Origin: Paraspadella gotoi
Lineage: Eukaryota; Chaetognatha
Direction: 5' to 3'
NCBI GenBank assembly: GCA_051294375.1
Contig: CM119270.1
Location: forward strand, 17,829,710-17,893,709
Length of the DNA: 64,000 nt
Numbering within the stretch: the first letter of the stretch is position 1; each line of letters opens with the position of its first letter. Of this stretch, positions 46,207 through 58,910 are shown piece after piece. The notes under the pieces were generated by a model. It did no database searches and had not been told where the DNA came from. It saw nothing but the letters and a program-made list of their open reading frames with translations. Both the position numbers and the translations under genes were made by a program.

Positions 46207-46804
46207 CCTCTTCAGTTAATCGGACCCTTGTTGGTTCTGCCATTGTCAAACGATTCCAGTTAAGAGAAGAAAAAGATGTGAGGGAGACCGATGGGCGATA
46301 GAGAGGAACAGATAAATATTCGAGGAAAGAACAGATGAATTAGAGATGATGAAATGAATTGAAAGACAAGAAAGATAGGAAGGGATGAGATGGAACTAGA
46401 AATAAATAGGAAGACAAGGGGAAGGAAAAACAAAAATTTAAAATGAAAAATTAAAATGAAATTAAAAAAGAAAAGAAAGAAAAATAACAAAAATGGAATA
46501 AAAAGAAAATATAATAAAAGAGAAGAAAGAGAAAAGTAAACAGAGAGCATAGATGGAGCAATAAAAAGTGAAAAAAAAGAAGAAAAGAGAGGAAAATATG
46601 GCGCAATAAAAGATAAGAAAGAGAGGAGTAAAGAGAGAGTTTAGATGGAGCAATAAAAAATGAAAAAAAGCGAAGAAAAGATAGGAAAAGATGGCGCAAT
46701 TAAAGAGAAGAAAGATTGATGTTTAAAATAGAGAAAGTTGGGTGATTTTTACATCAGTCATCGGTTCTTCCGATTCACTTCTCGATCTCAAGAGATTTCC
46801 GATA

Positions 46805-46898
<94 letters not shown>

Positions 46899-47213
46899 TA
46901 AGAATTAATTTTTATTCAAAAGGATGAGTTAAAGTATAAAAGGAATATAACAAAATTCAAAAGAATTTTTACATAAAATTCATCATTAATTGTTGTTTGA
47001 TTTACTTCAACTTTTAGATAAATTGATTTAAACTCGAAGTAATTAAAATAACGATATTCGTTTCAACCAGATAATTTGTTTGTCAAACAGAGACGACAAG
47101 ACGACGATGACGACGACGATAACGAAGACGAAGATGACGACGAAGATGCATCTCACAATAGGAAGAACAAAAAAGAAAAAGTTGCTACTCATCCATTTTT
47201 ACGAGAAAAGAAG

Positions 47214-47330
<117 letters not shown>

Positions 47331-47735
47331 TCCCTTTTCACGCGGGACGGCCAAGTTTCGCGAAGATGGAAGAGAAAAAAAACTAGTGAGATTTTTTTTT
47401 ATTCCATTCGGTTCCATTTCTGGATTCGCGATCGAATCTTTGAGACTCAAACGATTTAATCCGCCATTTTATTCCAAACTATTCAACCAGCTTTTAACAT
47501 AGCGCCTTTTTAGTCTATTTTAAACAAAAGACATATTCGAATTTAAACATTAAAATATCTTCTAAAGACGCCTGTTGGAAATAGTCGTCAGATCAGAGGA
47601 AAAACTCTATAAAACAAAACGTAAAATTAAAACAAATTTAGCCTTTGCTTTTTGATCTCCATTCGATGTTTTTTTTTAAATTACAACAAAAATATTAACA
47701 ATTGATTTTGAAAACAAACACCGATCATCAGCGAG

Positions 47736-48060
47736 ATGAACCGAAAGAGTAAAAGAAAACCAACGCCGAAAAAATCAAAGGCGCCGCAAAGTGGTTCAAA
47801 GGCGACGCCGATTGGATCAAAGGCGCCGCAACAGACATCAAAGGCGCAGCAACAGACATCAAAGGCGCCGCAACAGACATCAAAGGCGCCGAGTTCAAAG
47901 ATGCCATTTTTCAACGGCATCTGCCACAGAGTATCGCCGCTGCATCGACGGCGCGACGATCCAAAGATCTCTTTCGGCGACATCTGTCGTGAGGAACAGA
48001 TGCCGACTTTGGATTTGGCGGATGGGGAGATGCGGAAAGGAGAATATGGCGAGTTTCACG
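47736..48060 (+). CDS. Candidate exon X of an unrecognised gene: Lys-rich SKAPQQT repeats
   Basis: Open frame starting MNRKSKRKPTPKKSKAPQSG, with tandem units of 24 bp encoding SKAPQQT-like octads (SKAPQQTSKAQQQTSKAPQQ), then MPFFNGICHRVSPLHRRRDD and a Glu/Gly-rich end. I do not recognise a family; the start resembles basic low-complexity tails. The mirrored arm confirms the sequence but differs by indels after the FFNGICHRVSPLH block, so the downstream frame is uncertain. It could be a real exon followed by the (AAAT)n intron, or only an open repeat. Confidence 0.35.
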
Positions 48061-48109
48061 GCATTTTAGATATATATTTATTTGTATAAAAATAATGAAT
48101 TATGTCAAA

Positions 48110-48296
48110 TGAAAGAACGAAAAATAAAAATACAAATGATAATACTAAATAATAATATTAATAATTAATAAATAAATAAATTAATAAATAAATAAATGAA
48201 ATAATAAATAAATGAATAAGTAAATAAAATAATAAATAAATAAATATATATATAAATAGATAAATTAATAAATAAATAAATAAATGAATAAAGAAA

Positions 48297-48331
<35 letters not shown>

Positions 48332-48344
48332 GTAAATAAAGTAA

Positions 48345-48415
<71 letters not shown>

Positions 48416-48420
48416 AAAAA

Positions 48421-48507
<87 letters not shown>

Positions 48508-48530
48508 AAAATAATAAAATAAATTAAATA
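48110..48530. repeat. (AAAT)n microsatellite, right arm
   Basis: Over 400 bp of AAAT units, the longest clean tetranucleotide tract in the window. The mirrored (TTTA)n at 40810-41220 is irregular. Confidence 0.95.
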
Positions 48531-48537
48531 ACCAAAG

Positions 48538-48798
48538 GTCTCCGCAAATTGAGCTTCGTGTCCGAGGAGGCAAATCCTCCACTACTCAACTTCGGGATTT
48601 ACTTGAAGCCTTCGCTTCTCCCGAGAGACGACGATGAGCTCGTCGACGGCGGCGTCGGGGGTGTTGGCGGCGGTGGCGTTGTCGGCGGGATTGTCGGCGA
48701 TGCGAAGAGGAGCGTCGGCGACTATGTCGGCGGAAAGGATAACCACCGCGTCGGCAAGGATGTGCCGGTCTACAACATTTCGGAAAAAGTCGACGATG
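48538..48798 (+). CDS. Candidate exon Y of an unrecognised gene
   Basis: Between the possible acceptor accaaag|G and the good donor GATG|GTGAGAAAG. GC-rich compared with its flanks. One frame reads SPQIELRVRGGKSSTTQLRD before a stop at the TGA near 48632. A second reads FGIYLKPSLLPRDDDELVDG and ends VPVYNISEKVDD. In the mirrored arm the two halves join in one frame (APQIELRVREANPH to DDDELVG), so the real exon is probably continuous and both arms have errors. Gly/Val-rich middle. Family unknown. Confidence 0.45.
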
Positions 48799-48909
48799 GT
48801 GAGAAAGATATTTCAATTTATTTTTGTTTTTCGATGATATTTATTAGTATATTTTTTTGTGTGTGTATCATTTTACGTCGGGGAAAAAAGCTCTAAAAAT
48901 ATTTCAATC

Positions 48910-49057
48910 GAGGCGACTTACCAGAGGCCTCGGTTACAATAACCTTCCTTCTCTGATTGATGTGTCCAGTCGGGTATTCAGTCGTTTACAAAGGCAAAGA
49001 TAAAAGGAGGAAAGGTTATTGTAACTGAAGCCAGTGAGGCCTACGGTAAGTCGCCTC
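48910..49057 (+). repeat. 148-bp inverted-repeat (foldback) segment, right arm; may overlap an exon
   Basis: The ends GAGGCGACTTACC and GGTAAGTCGCCTC are complementary, as are GGTTACAATAACCTTCC and GGAAAGGTTATTGTAAC. Also, cttaccag|AGGCC resembles an acceptor and ACG|GTAAGT a donor. Between them a frame reads SFTKAKIKGGKVIVTEASEA. Either a small foldback element or an exon flanked by complementary intron ends. Confidence 0.45.
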
Positions 49058-51119
49058 ACAATCTTCGTAAAGATCGTCAATTCAAATGACCTACTTTTAA
49101 TATAAAGAATATATTGACTTAAATCAGTTGTTACTTAGAACGGAGTTTTCAACGATCTTTAGATATAACGTCACTGAATTTTTTTTTTTCCAATCTGGTA
49201 TTTATCAAAAAATATAAAATAAGTTTGGCTAATTTTAACAAAAAATAAGTTTGGCTAATTTTAACATAAAATAAGTGTGGCTAATTTTAACACCGTCCTA
49301 ACGTCGAGAAGCCCTTACCTCAGCATCAAAGGTAAGGAAAATTGTCTGGAGAAAAAGTTCGATGGCGACCACGGCAAATACTAATTTTTTTTATCGGGTA
49401 AGTAAAAACAAAATAAATTTCGCATTTAATTTAGATTATTTTTTTTTCAACAAACTAATTAGTTGTTTCTATTACAAAAGTCGTGCATGAGATGATTAAA
49501 AGATTTTTTTTTTCATTCAAGGGTTTTAATAGTTTAGAGAAATAACTTGTTCATTATCTTGTTTTCTTACTTTTGAACTAACGGTGAACACACATTATTA
49601 CTAATTCAAACTAACTGGGTGCTTAGATGAGCTGGCTGGTCAGAACCGCCTTCTCGATCAAAAAGAAAACAGTCTAGCTGTTTCTTTTAAGTTTTTTTTT
49701 CATAAAAAAAAATAAAATCGTACGTAAATCGATAGGAGCGAATTTATATATTATTTTTTTTTTTGTTTTAATTTTGTTTTTGTTTGTACACCTTTGCCCC
49801 CCGTCGCGCCATCTACAATACTTTCTCTCTCAAACTCAACATTATCCGAACCCTACTCACAAAAATAACAAAATACGAAATCTCGTAGGGATGCCATGTA
49901 AGTAAAAACCTCTAATTACACTTGTTTAATTATTAAAAACAAAACCACTAAAGAAATAACTTCAATCAGTTGTTTTTATATATATATATAAATAAACCGC
50001 GATTTTATTTTATTTCTATTCGCTCGTGTCACGACGATAGTTTTCCCGAGGCAAATGTCACGTACGTAAATTTCAGGAAATGAAAAAAAAAGAATCACAT
50101 AATTCACGACTCGAGTTGTAATCTCGTCTTATTAGTCCTTGTATCATTTTTTATTAGTTTTGTTTTTTTTTTTTTGTTTTTTTTGCATGAAACATCGTCA
50201 CGAAAAAATTTATTTTCTTTTTATTTTAGTTGTTGACATGTGATTAAGAAAATACTTAAAATAATTGTTGACCAGTTTTAGAAATTAAAAAAATTCTCTA
50301 AAGTTAAAAAAATCTTATTAAAAAGGTAAATTTTTTCTTGTATTCGTGAACATATAGTATAATTTTTTATATTCAATCTTTAAAACTTTTTTTCAAATTG
50401 ACGCGGAGAACTAATTCCAGAGTTTCGAACAAAATAGCATCTCACAACGAGAGATTTTCAGAACACATCGAGCTACCTAGCGAGAAAAAGTCGAATCTTG
50501 CGCAAAACAAAAAGGCAGTGAGGAACTCCGTTGTACGACAGTAATTTTTACTGTGCGGTTTTCTGAATTTGTACTAATGACATATTGTCTGAATTCTTTA
50601 GATGACACACCCTAGTTGTACCACAAAAATATTTTGATTTGTCCTCGGATTTTTTTTCAAGACGAATCTTTGCTTCCATCTACTAATTTTCGTGTGCGGT
50701 GTTTCCCAGCTCTTAGATTTTATCCCTTCCATCGAGCATTTGTATTTTTGTTTAAAATTACATAAGGAAAAAACTGCGTTTATTTGAACATAAATACGTA
50801 ATCACTTAAGCAGGCTATCAGCTCTTAGGCCACTCTTCCTTTTCCAACCACTCCACCCATTTCAACTCAACCCAACACCCGCCAGCTACCATCTCCTCAT
50901 CCAACGAGGCTTTCCGCGCCATATCTTTTGACGACGATAGATGGCGGCTGCGGCGGCGAAAACTCGCGTCGCGAACAAAGGAGCAATCGAATCCTCTATT
51001 TCGACAAAAGCGCAATGATTATGCGAGACGTGGTTGGAGAAAGAGAGAGAGAGGTCGAGCGAGATTAGGAGAGAGAGCGATAAACAGAGGGAGGGAGAGA
51101 GAGAAGAGAAAGAGAGAGT

Positions 51120-51123
<4 letters not shown>

Positions 51124-51206
<83 letters not shown>
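51124..51206. repeat. (GA)n microsatellite (right arm)
   Basis: Nearly perfect. Confidence 0.95.
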
Positions 51207-51214
<8 letters not shown>

Positions 51215-51774
51215 ATAGAGAGAGAGAGAAAATGTAGTGATAAAGAGAAGTGTCGAAAAAAGATATATAAAAAAAAGGAAAAGGAGCAAAGGAAAATGGA
51301 AAGAAAAGAGATTTAATGATTTAATGATTTTCGTTACAACGGTTACAATTCGCAGCTCCAATCCACTCGACCAATCAGCGCCGCCAATCAGCGACGACAA
51401 TCAGTTGCAAGCAAATAGATAATTGCGATTCCCATCTTAATCCCCATTTAATCCCCATTTTAATCCCCATTTCCGGTGAAATATTCGTCGACGACGACGC
51501 GAAACTCCCATATCGTCACTGAGCGTCAGCCCCTCGCATCTATGGTTGCATTTTACGCGAACAAAGAGGGAGAGAGAGACGCTAAGACCCTCGGATCAAT
51601 CGACGCCGCTGGCGCCGAAAACGAAGCGGAACTGATTTGAGAAGGAAAAACAAAACAAGTCTTTTCTCAAAGATAAGTTGTTTTTTTTGTTTTGTTTTCA
51701 TGAAGAAGAAAAGTCTTTGGAAATCCTGAGGATTAAAAATTGAAGGGAGGATCGTTCGTCGATCCTCGCAGCTG

Positions 51775-52030
51775 TGGTGTGTGTGGGCTGTGTGGGCTGT
51801 GTGGTGTGTGTGGGCTGTGTGGGCTGTGTAGGCTGAGTGGGCTGTGTAGGTTTTGTGGATTTTGTGGGCTGTTTGGGCTGTGTGGGCTTTGTGGGATGTG
51901 TGGGCTGTGTGGGTTTTGTGGGCTGTGGTGGGTTTTTGTGGGCTGAGTGGGCTTTGTGGGCTGTGTAGGTTTTGTGGGCTGAGTGGCTGTGTGGGCCTGT
52001 TAGGCTGTGTGGACTGTAATGGCTGTGTGG
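51775..52030. repeat. 9-bp minisatellite TGTGGGCTG (right arm)
   Basis: About 27 units, more regular than in the left arm. Frames through it read WAVWAVWAL or GLCGLCGVC. Confidence 0.9.
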
Positions 52031-52045
52031 TGTCGATTCGTCTCT

Positions 52046-52230
52046 TTTATCCTTTGGCGGCAGTTCCGTTCTTTTCCTTTCTATTCTTTTCTTTTCTCTT
52101 CAATTTTTTGGTTCTCTTTTTTTTTTGCTTGTGATGTTTTTCTTCAGTAATGTTTGTTTCATGGGCTTATTTATTTCTTTCTCTCCTTCCTCTCTTTCTT
52201 TATTTTTTCTCTCTTTTTTCTTTTTTATCC
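52046..52230. other. T-rich unique DNA right of the palindrome
   Basis: First sequence without a mirrored partner. No gene seen. Confidence 0.5.
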
Positions 52231-52234
52231 TTTT

Positions 52235-52408
<174 letters not shown>

Positions 52409-52900
52409 CTTTCTATTTTCTTTTTGTGTTTAATGTTTTATTCTTTCTTTTTTTCTCTCTTGCTTTCTTTCGCATTTTTTTTCTTCCCTAATTCCTCCTC
52501 TTTTCTCTTCTTTTTATTTTTTTCCCCTAATTCTTTCCTTTTCTATTTTTCTTCCACCTCTTTTCTCTTTTTTTCCTCCCTTTTTTTTCTTCCTCCTCTT
52601 TTCTCTTTTCTCTTCTTTTTTTCCTTCCCTAATTCCTCCTATATTCTCTTTTTTCCATTTTTCTTCATCGATTCTGTTCTTCTTCCTCCGCGTTTTTCTT
52701 CTCCGCCTCCGTTGCTTTCCCTGTCTCCCTCCCCTTACTTCCCCCTTACCCTTCTCTCCTCACCTTCACTTACCTTTTCCTATTTCTCTCCTTTTCTTAT
52801 CTATTGCTATTAATTTGTTATTATAATATCTCATATATATTATCATCATCATCGCCTCTTCCACATACAATTTTTTCCCCTAATTATCGCATTTCGCTTT

Positions 52901-52905
<5 letters not shown>
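52409..52905. other. Pyrimidine-rich non-coding DNA
   Basis: ttttctcttctttttttcct-like. No exon supported. Confidence 0.55.

Positions 52906-52940
<35 letters not shown>
52906..52940. repeat. (CT)n microsatellite
   Basis: CT tract near the inverse (GA)n of 53030-53245. Confidence 0.9.
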
Positions 52941-52945
<5 letters not shown>

Positions 52946-53025
52946 CTCTCTTTCTCTTCCTTCGACCGAACGACGCGACGAAGCGATGGAAATCAAATCG
53001 ACAAAACGAGGAATTCGTGCAAAAG

Positions 53026-53029
<4 letters not shown>

Positions 53030-53086
<57 letters not shown>

Positions 53087-53149
53087 TAAAGAGAGAAAGA
53101 GAGAGAGAGAGAGAGATAAAGAGAGAAGAGAGTGAAGAGAGAGAGTGAA

Positions 53150-53234
<85 letters not shown>

Positions 53235-53245
53235 AAGAGAGAGAG
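53030..53245. repeat. (GA)n tract
   Basis: GA with TAAAGA and AAGA interruptions. Confidence 0.9.
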
Positions 53246-53304
53246 CAATTTGACCATTGACCTCTCACCCGCGGAACCCAGGAACGATGTGAGGCGACGA
53301 TTTA

Positions 53305-53307
<3 letters not shown>

Positions 53308-53344
<37 letters not shown>
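53308..53344. repeat. (GAC)n microsatellite
   Basis: About 12 GAC units. Confidence 0.95.
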
Positions 53345-53345
<1 letters not shown>

Positions 53346-53367
53346 TCTTGATGACGAAGCCGACAAT

Positions 53368-53552
53368 GACAATGAGGAGAACGAAAACGACAACAACTTT
53401 TGTATCTTCGACACTACATGACATGACATGACATAACATGACAATGAGGAGAACGAAAACGACAACAACTTTTGTATCTTCGACACTACATGACATGACA
53501 TGACATAACATGACAATGAGGAGAACGAAAACGACAACTTTTGTATCTTTCA
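53368..53552. repeat. 72-bp tandem repeat, about 2.5 copies
   Basis: Units start at 53368, 53440 and 53512 (gacaatgaggagaacgaaaa). Each full unit ends in the sub-repeat acatgacatgacatgacata. Confidence 0.95.
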
Positions 53553-53730
53553 GATTCTTTTCCTTAAACTTTTGTCTCTTGAATTTCCAGATGTCTGCAT
53601 CTGTAATCTCTTCCCTTCTCTTCGTTAACCGCCGTCTGTGATCCCAGATGTTAGCCTAACATTAGCGAAACATTCATCATCTGTGAGATTCGTTGTTTTC
53701 ACAACATCGATCGTAGAAGTTAAGTGAATT

Positions 53731-53857
53731 GGGCAGTGATTCTTTTGGGTGATTCTCGGATGATTCTCGGGTGATTCTTTCGAGTGATTCTTTCGAGTGA
53801 TTCTTTTGGGTGACTCTTTCGGGTGATTCTTTCGGGTAATTCTTTTGGGTGATTTTT
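53731..53857. repeat. 13-bp minisatellite (GTGATTCTTTCGG), about 9 copies
   Basis: Variants include gtgattctttcga, gtgattcttttgg and gtgactctttcgg. Confidence 0.9.
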
Positions 53858-54700
53858 CTGATTTAAGATTTTGTTCGCTTTTAACCGGATGAAGCAGACG
53901 AAAACTTGAAATAAAAAAAGCGCTGAGTTTGCTGCGAATGTCTAATCTCTCCTTAATTATTCCTCAAAGGACTCATATCTAGTAGAACGATTCCTGAACT
54001 TGGATCCCGGTTGCTGATTCGCTCTGATCTACCAATTCTATTTCAGGCCGTCCAGGCTGGTTTGGCTCGGAACCGGTGGTCATAAGAGGACGTCAAGCCA
54101 AACGTTTGTTGCGGGCTGAATCTGGGCACGAGAGCCGTTTCGATTCAGACGACATCTGTATAATCACCATTTCTTATTAGGATTATTTGAGATCCATTCA
54201 TGAGTCTAAAACCATTGATTAAATTCACTTTTTTAACAAGATACAAACAACATTTTGATAATTATTAATTATAGGTAAATGTTGTACTGTTTTCATAAAA
54301 AAACCATGAACCAGCAATAAACGAAAACAAATTCGAACGCACGGACCAACTTTCGCCCCCGCGACTCCCTTTCACCAAGCAGCTTCCAAAGCCCCATAAT
54401 AATTTGATCAAGCTCCGAGGATTTCATCTCCACCGACACGACTCCATCTCACTCTGGTAATTCCATCCAGGACTGATTCAATCAGGCCCGTGATTTTCCA
54501 TCTCGCGCCCAGATTTTCTCTTTTTCTCGTCTCGTCCAATAGAATCGACGAACGAGGATCGGGACCAATCAGGGTCGCGAGGATTGGAAAGAAACGAAGG
54601 AAACTTAATGAGGTCGTATGAACAATCATAGGATGTTACATGAGGTTATGGACCAATGAGAGGTCGACGTTGGTCGAAAGGAAAAACGTTGTCACTCACT
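53858..54700. other. Unique DNA, no gene recognised
   Basis: Moderate GC. Short open frames only, without splice or family support. Confidence 0.45.
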
Positions 54701-54703
54701 CTG

Positions 54704-54705
<2 letters not shown>

Positions 54706-54788
<83 letters not shown>
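54706..54788. repeat. (GA)n microsatellite
   Basis: Nearly perfect. Confidence 0.95.
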
Positions 54789-54792
<4 letters not shown>

Positions 54793-54956
54793 TCCAGTAA
54801 CCGAAATGAAGGACGTACAGACGACCCGACGACGAAACCCGCCACAGCAAAACCAGTTGGATCCAGGACGAGGCGCGATCAAAGCGGCGTCTTCGGAACA
54901 GGAATGCGCGCAGTTTTCTTCTTCACGGGCACGAGCCAGCAGAAGAAAAGAAAAGT

Positions 54957-54957
<1 letters not shown>

Positions 54958-55030
<73 letters not shown>

Positions 55031-55046
55031 GTGAGAGAGAGAGAAA
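54958..55046. repeat. (GA)n microsatellite
   Basis: Nearly perfect, with a GTGAGTGAG interruption. About 170 bp of unique GC-rich DNA separates it from the tract above. Confidence 0.95.
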
Positions 55047-55239
55047 GATCAGCTGAGGAAGAAAGAAGCTCAGAAATTGGACACCCAAGAATAGGAAAGA
55101 GAAAAAAAAAGAGAGAGAAGAGAGAGAGAAGAGAGAGGACCATCGATCTGCATCCAGAATGAAGCTGACTATAAGAGAAAGAGAAAAGGCAAAGGAAATG
55201 GAGAGAAAAGGAAAGCGGAGACAGAAAAACGAAGAAAGG

Positions 55240-56560
55240 AGGACGGAGAACCCGTGGTCCGAACACCTGCTAGCTCTGCTTTCGTGCTTGTGAAAGAGGC
55301 ACTACGCATTTGTACTCTACACGATCTCGCGCACCGTCACACCATCGGAACTTGGTACTTGATATCATCTGCAGCTTACGAAGTGCAGAATCCCAGCGTC
55401 CAGAGCGATCCAGCACGGTGCTCTCCGTATTACATAAGCTATTGTCTTAACAACCTTCTACGATCTAACCTCGTATGCTGGCAAGGCACTCCCACGGTCC
55501 GATCTCAGGCCATCACCCGCCTACGAAACACTGTCCGATCTCGCGCCCCTACCTGTCTGCGAGGTACTGCCTACGTACTACGACCATAAGCCACAGGTCC
55601 GTCTTACTGTATCACCTGATCCTCAGCCTCGTGTACCGCTTCAGCTACTCGTCTGGGTGAACGCCTCTTCCGTTACATGCTCAACGCCAGCCTTAAATCC
55701 AGATCCAGCATGCACGACGGCGCGTCAACGCCTACCTGCTTTTCACAATCCGTTGCACAGAGCTGTGTCATCAGCTGCGAACCTCATCGACTGTACGCTC
55801 CTTCTCTGTAGACCTGAAGATCTCGATGCGGAGAAGGCGCGAACATATACTGAACACACAAACCGTGTGTAATAAACACCGTGAACGTCGCTCCCATACT
55901 TGGCCCTACACCACACGGTACACATACCATGGACGAATGGAGCAAAGGATTGGAGATGGAGAGAAGAAAGAAAAGAGAGAGAGAGAGAGAAGAGAGAGAG
56001 GAGAGAGTAGAGAGAGGAGAAGGTTAAAAAGATCCAGTTCCTTGGTGTCTTATGAGGAAAGAAGAAATGGGGAAAAAATTTTAAATAAACCAGGGCCTTG
56101 TCCACGCAAGTGGCCATTCTGCGGACACTGGATGCTCCACCAACTATAGCACCGCGATCGTTCTGATCAACCGCCTGCCCAGCAACTGACATGCGCACCT
56201 TAATCGAAATATCTCCTCCCTAATTCTCAACATACTCTCGCGCCATCACACATCGTGCTCCACTCCTCTGCCACCCTCCTCAGATATAAAAGCAGACCAC
56301 CCTTTCATCGTATTACACCCATGCTACCCTCGTGCATTCCGTTACCTATTATTTCTGCTTTTTTTGTCTTTTTGATGACACAATCTGAATGCTCTGATGG
56401 AAAAAAAAAAAATTTTTGTTGTCGCGCTATTGCACCTGATTAACCGGCTTTTGATGCGAGTTGTCTTTGTGTATAGCAGATGAGTTCGTTCCTGATAGAC
56501 TCAGCACTCACAGCGCGTCATATACGCATTTTAGGATCTGTATACCGCTGTTTGATCTAG
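55240..56560. other. Block of unusual composition without repeats
   Basis: About 1.3 kb with balanced base use, few homopolymers and no microsatellite except a short GA stretch at 55976-56010. Open frames in several phases (for example 55254-55589) have no recognisable domain. It could be a very error-rich read segment, a degraded element, or DNA of different origin. Confidence 0.4.
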
Positions 56561-57660
56561 TGCTAGCTTATGCTCTTAAATCACTCGTCTGTGTTCTGTA
56601 TATTCTTTAATTGTTCACAAGTTTTAAAGATTTTCATCTTTATCAATCATTGTATTAGTGACTGATCTATCATACTATCCAATGATTCTTGTCCGACTCA
56701 TTTCATATTAGGGCACGAATCGTCTTATCTCCCCAACGCACGCCTGAGGTTATTGATTGCTCCTCAGCTGAACTCTCACCAACATGTGTCCTTTGTATTC
56801 AATATATCTAATTGATGTTAGAATTATGTTATGGATTCTTGTCGGAATTAATCTCCGTCGCACGAATAATAAAAAATGCTTTAACATTTAAAAATTCGTT
56901 AATTAAAAGGAATTAATAATAATAAATCGATATAATATCCCACCAATAGCTCTCACTTCACGTGTCTGGACTCATGATCGTCCCTTCCCTAATTTTTCGT
57001 CTTGATGCGGTTTAACCGTTAAATTAATGTATTAAAGTGTCAAAGAAAGTTTTTATTAAGCGGGCGGCAGTATATCTTTTCACGTCTTTTTTTTCATTTA
57101 TTTTTAATCAATTCAAGTTGTATGAATACTATCTTCATTTAAAATCGTAAAAAAAAATTAAAGATTAATCAAAATCAATTCACATCAACGGCTTTTGCCA
57201 CCCGTACTACTACATTTCCTTTCCCCTTTTTTTTTGAATATAAATCAGATCCATTTTCAGCATGTATATTCGCTCGCCATTTTTGTCTTCGTTTGAGCGC
57301 TTTTCACTGATGCAATGTTGCACTATGTAGCTTATCGAGATATGTCGGCTCATTCTCTGTCTGTATCACCGGATTTAATTTATTAAAATCTTGATATTTA
57401 CCCTAAATATTTTCTTAAAACTCAATAACAACATAATTCCACCAACCCTAACCCTACACTCTATCCGCCTAATCTCGTAACATATAATTCTGTAACGCTA
57501 ACCAAATCCCTGCAACCCTAATCTATAAACCCTTATCCATAATTTTTAACTTAACCTTTAATCCCTCAAACCAAATTCACTCGACATCCTTACCTTGAAT
57601 CTAACCGAAAAAACAAAAAACCTAATTTCCGAGTTTTAAGATAAAACTGGTTCCGCTCTT
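56560..57660. other. A/T-rich non-coding DNA with CCCTAA-like words
   Basis: 57441-57560 has repeated AACCCTA/CCTAATC words (ccaaccctaaccctacac). No exon seen. Confidence 0.45.
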
Positions 57661-57661
57661 G

Positions 57662-58878
57662 GGGAAATATAAAGTTTTTTATTCTGATCCACCATCTCAC
57701 GCAATTCTTTTCATACTCCATCTCGTAGAGACTCTTCACTACTATAGTCCGTTCGTGTTCTTTGCGCATCGATATTATTGATACACATACTTCGCTACAT
57801 ACTTTCATTCTATGAATATTAACGCTTGATTATATTCTAAGAAGTGTAGTCATATATTTACTACGCAAAAAAAAATTTTTGGTGCCATAACTCGTAACTT
57901 TTTTCCTCGTCTTCCTTCAAACCCAAAACGCCGATACAATATGCCCTCTTATCATCTGATCTATCACTCTCTCATCCTTTTATGCATTTCACTCTCTCAC
58001 TCCCATCTATGTCATTCTTGCATCGCTTCCATTTTCCGACTCCCATCTTTCTCTATCATCTCCCTTTCTCTCAGTCTATCACTCTTTCATCTCTATTCAT
58101 CTGCCATCCTGTTCTTTCTCCATCGTATCACTCTCTCATCTCTGCTTCATATCCCTTTCTTCCATCTTCTATTCCTCTCTCACTCTCTATTCAATTGCCG
58201 CGCTCGTTCCATGCGTCCACTCCCATTCGCGTTCTCGTGCCATCTGTATTTCATCACCTTTTCATCTATACTCCTCTCCTTTCATCTCCATCATGCTCTC
58301 CCCACTCTCTATTCCAACTACCTTCCATCTCGTATCCATCTCCTCGTAGTCTTTCTTCCATTTCCTTCATTCAACTTCCTTCCCCATCTTGTTATTCTTT
58401 TCCATCACTTCCAATTCATCCCATCATTTCCATCTCTTCACCTTTCCTCGCGTCTCGTATCCTCTCTCTCTCTCCCCCATCATCAGCTTCCAGTCTCTTT
58501 CTTACTCCATCACCTTAAAAACCAAAAATAGCGCCTCCACACATAATGAGTTCCATGCTGAACTCGAGTATACATACGACGGTCAACTTGCAAATGACAA
58601 CCAGCCGCCTACCCGGACATGCAAGAAACCGTTTCCCGAGTTGGAAAAACAAATCACCCGGATTCTGGTTGAGAAAAAAAAACAAATTTTCAAATTTCAT
58701 CTCCCACGAAAAAAAAACAGATAAAACATTTGTTTCTTGTCTCGAGAGATTTTTGTGTTTTTTTTTTTTTTTTTTTTTTTGAATGCCGTCGCTTTAGTCT
58801 GAGCCTTCCGAGGGGTCTTTATTGCGTTGAACACTCTTTGTTCTCTCTCTTTTTTCTTTTTTTCTCTCTCTCTCTCTG

Positions 58879-58910
<32 letters not shown>

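Noticed and set aside
51740-52134. Trp/Val or Gly/Leu/Cys-rich repeat protein frames (GLCGLCGVC, WAVWAVWAL)
   Set aside because: By-product of the 9-bp tgtgggctg minisatellite, with no start context and disagreement between the arms.
54640-55266. ORFs on both strands through GA/CT repeats
   Set aside because: Arg-Glu or Ser-Leu dipeptide runs are dinucleotide repeat translations.
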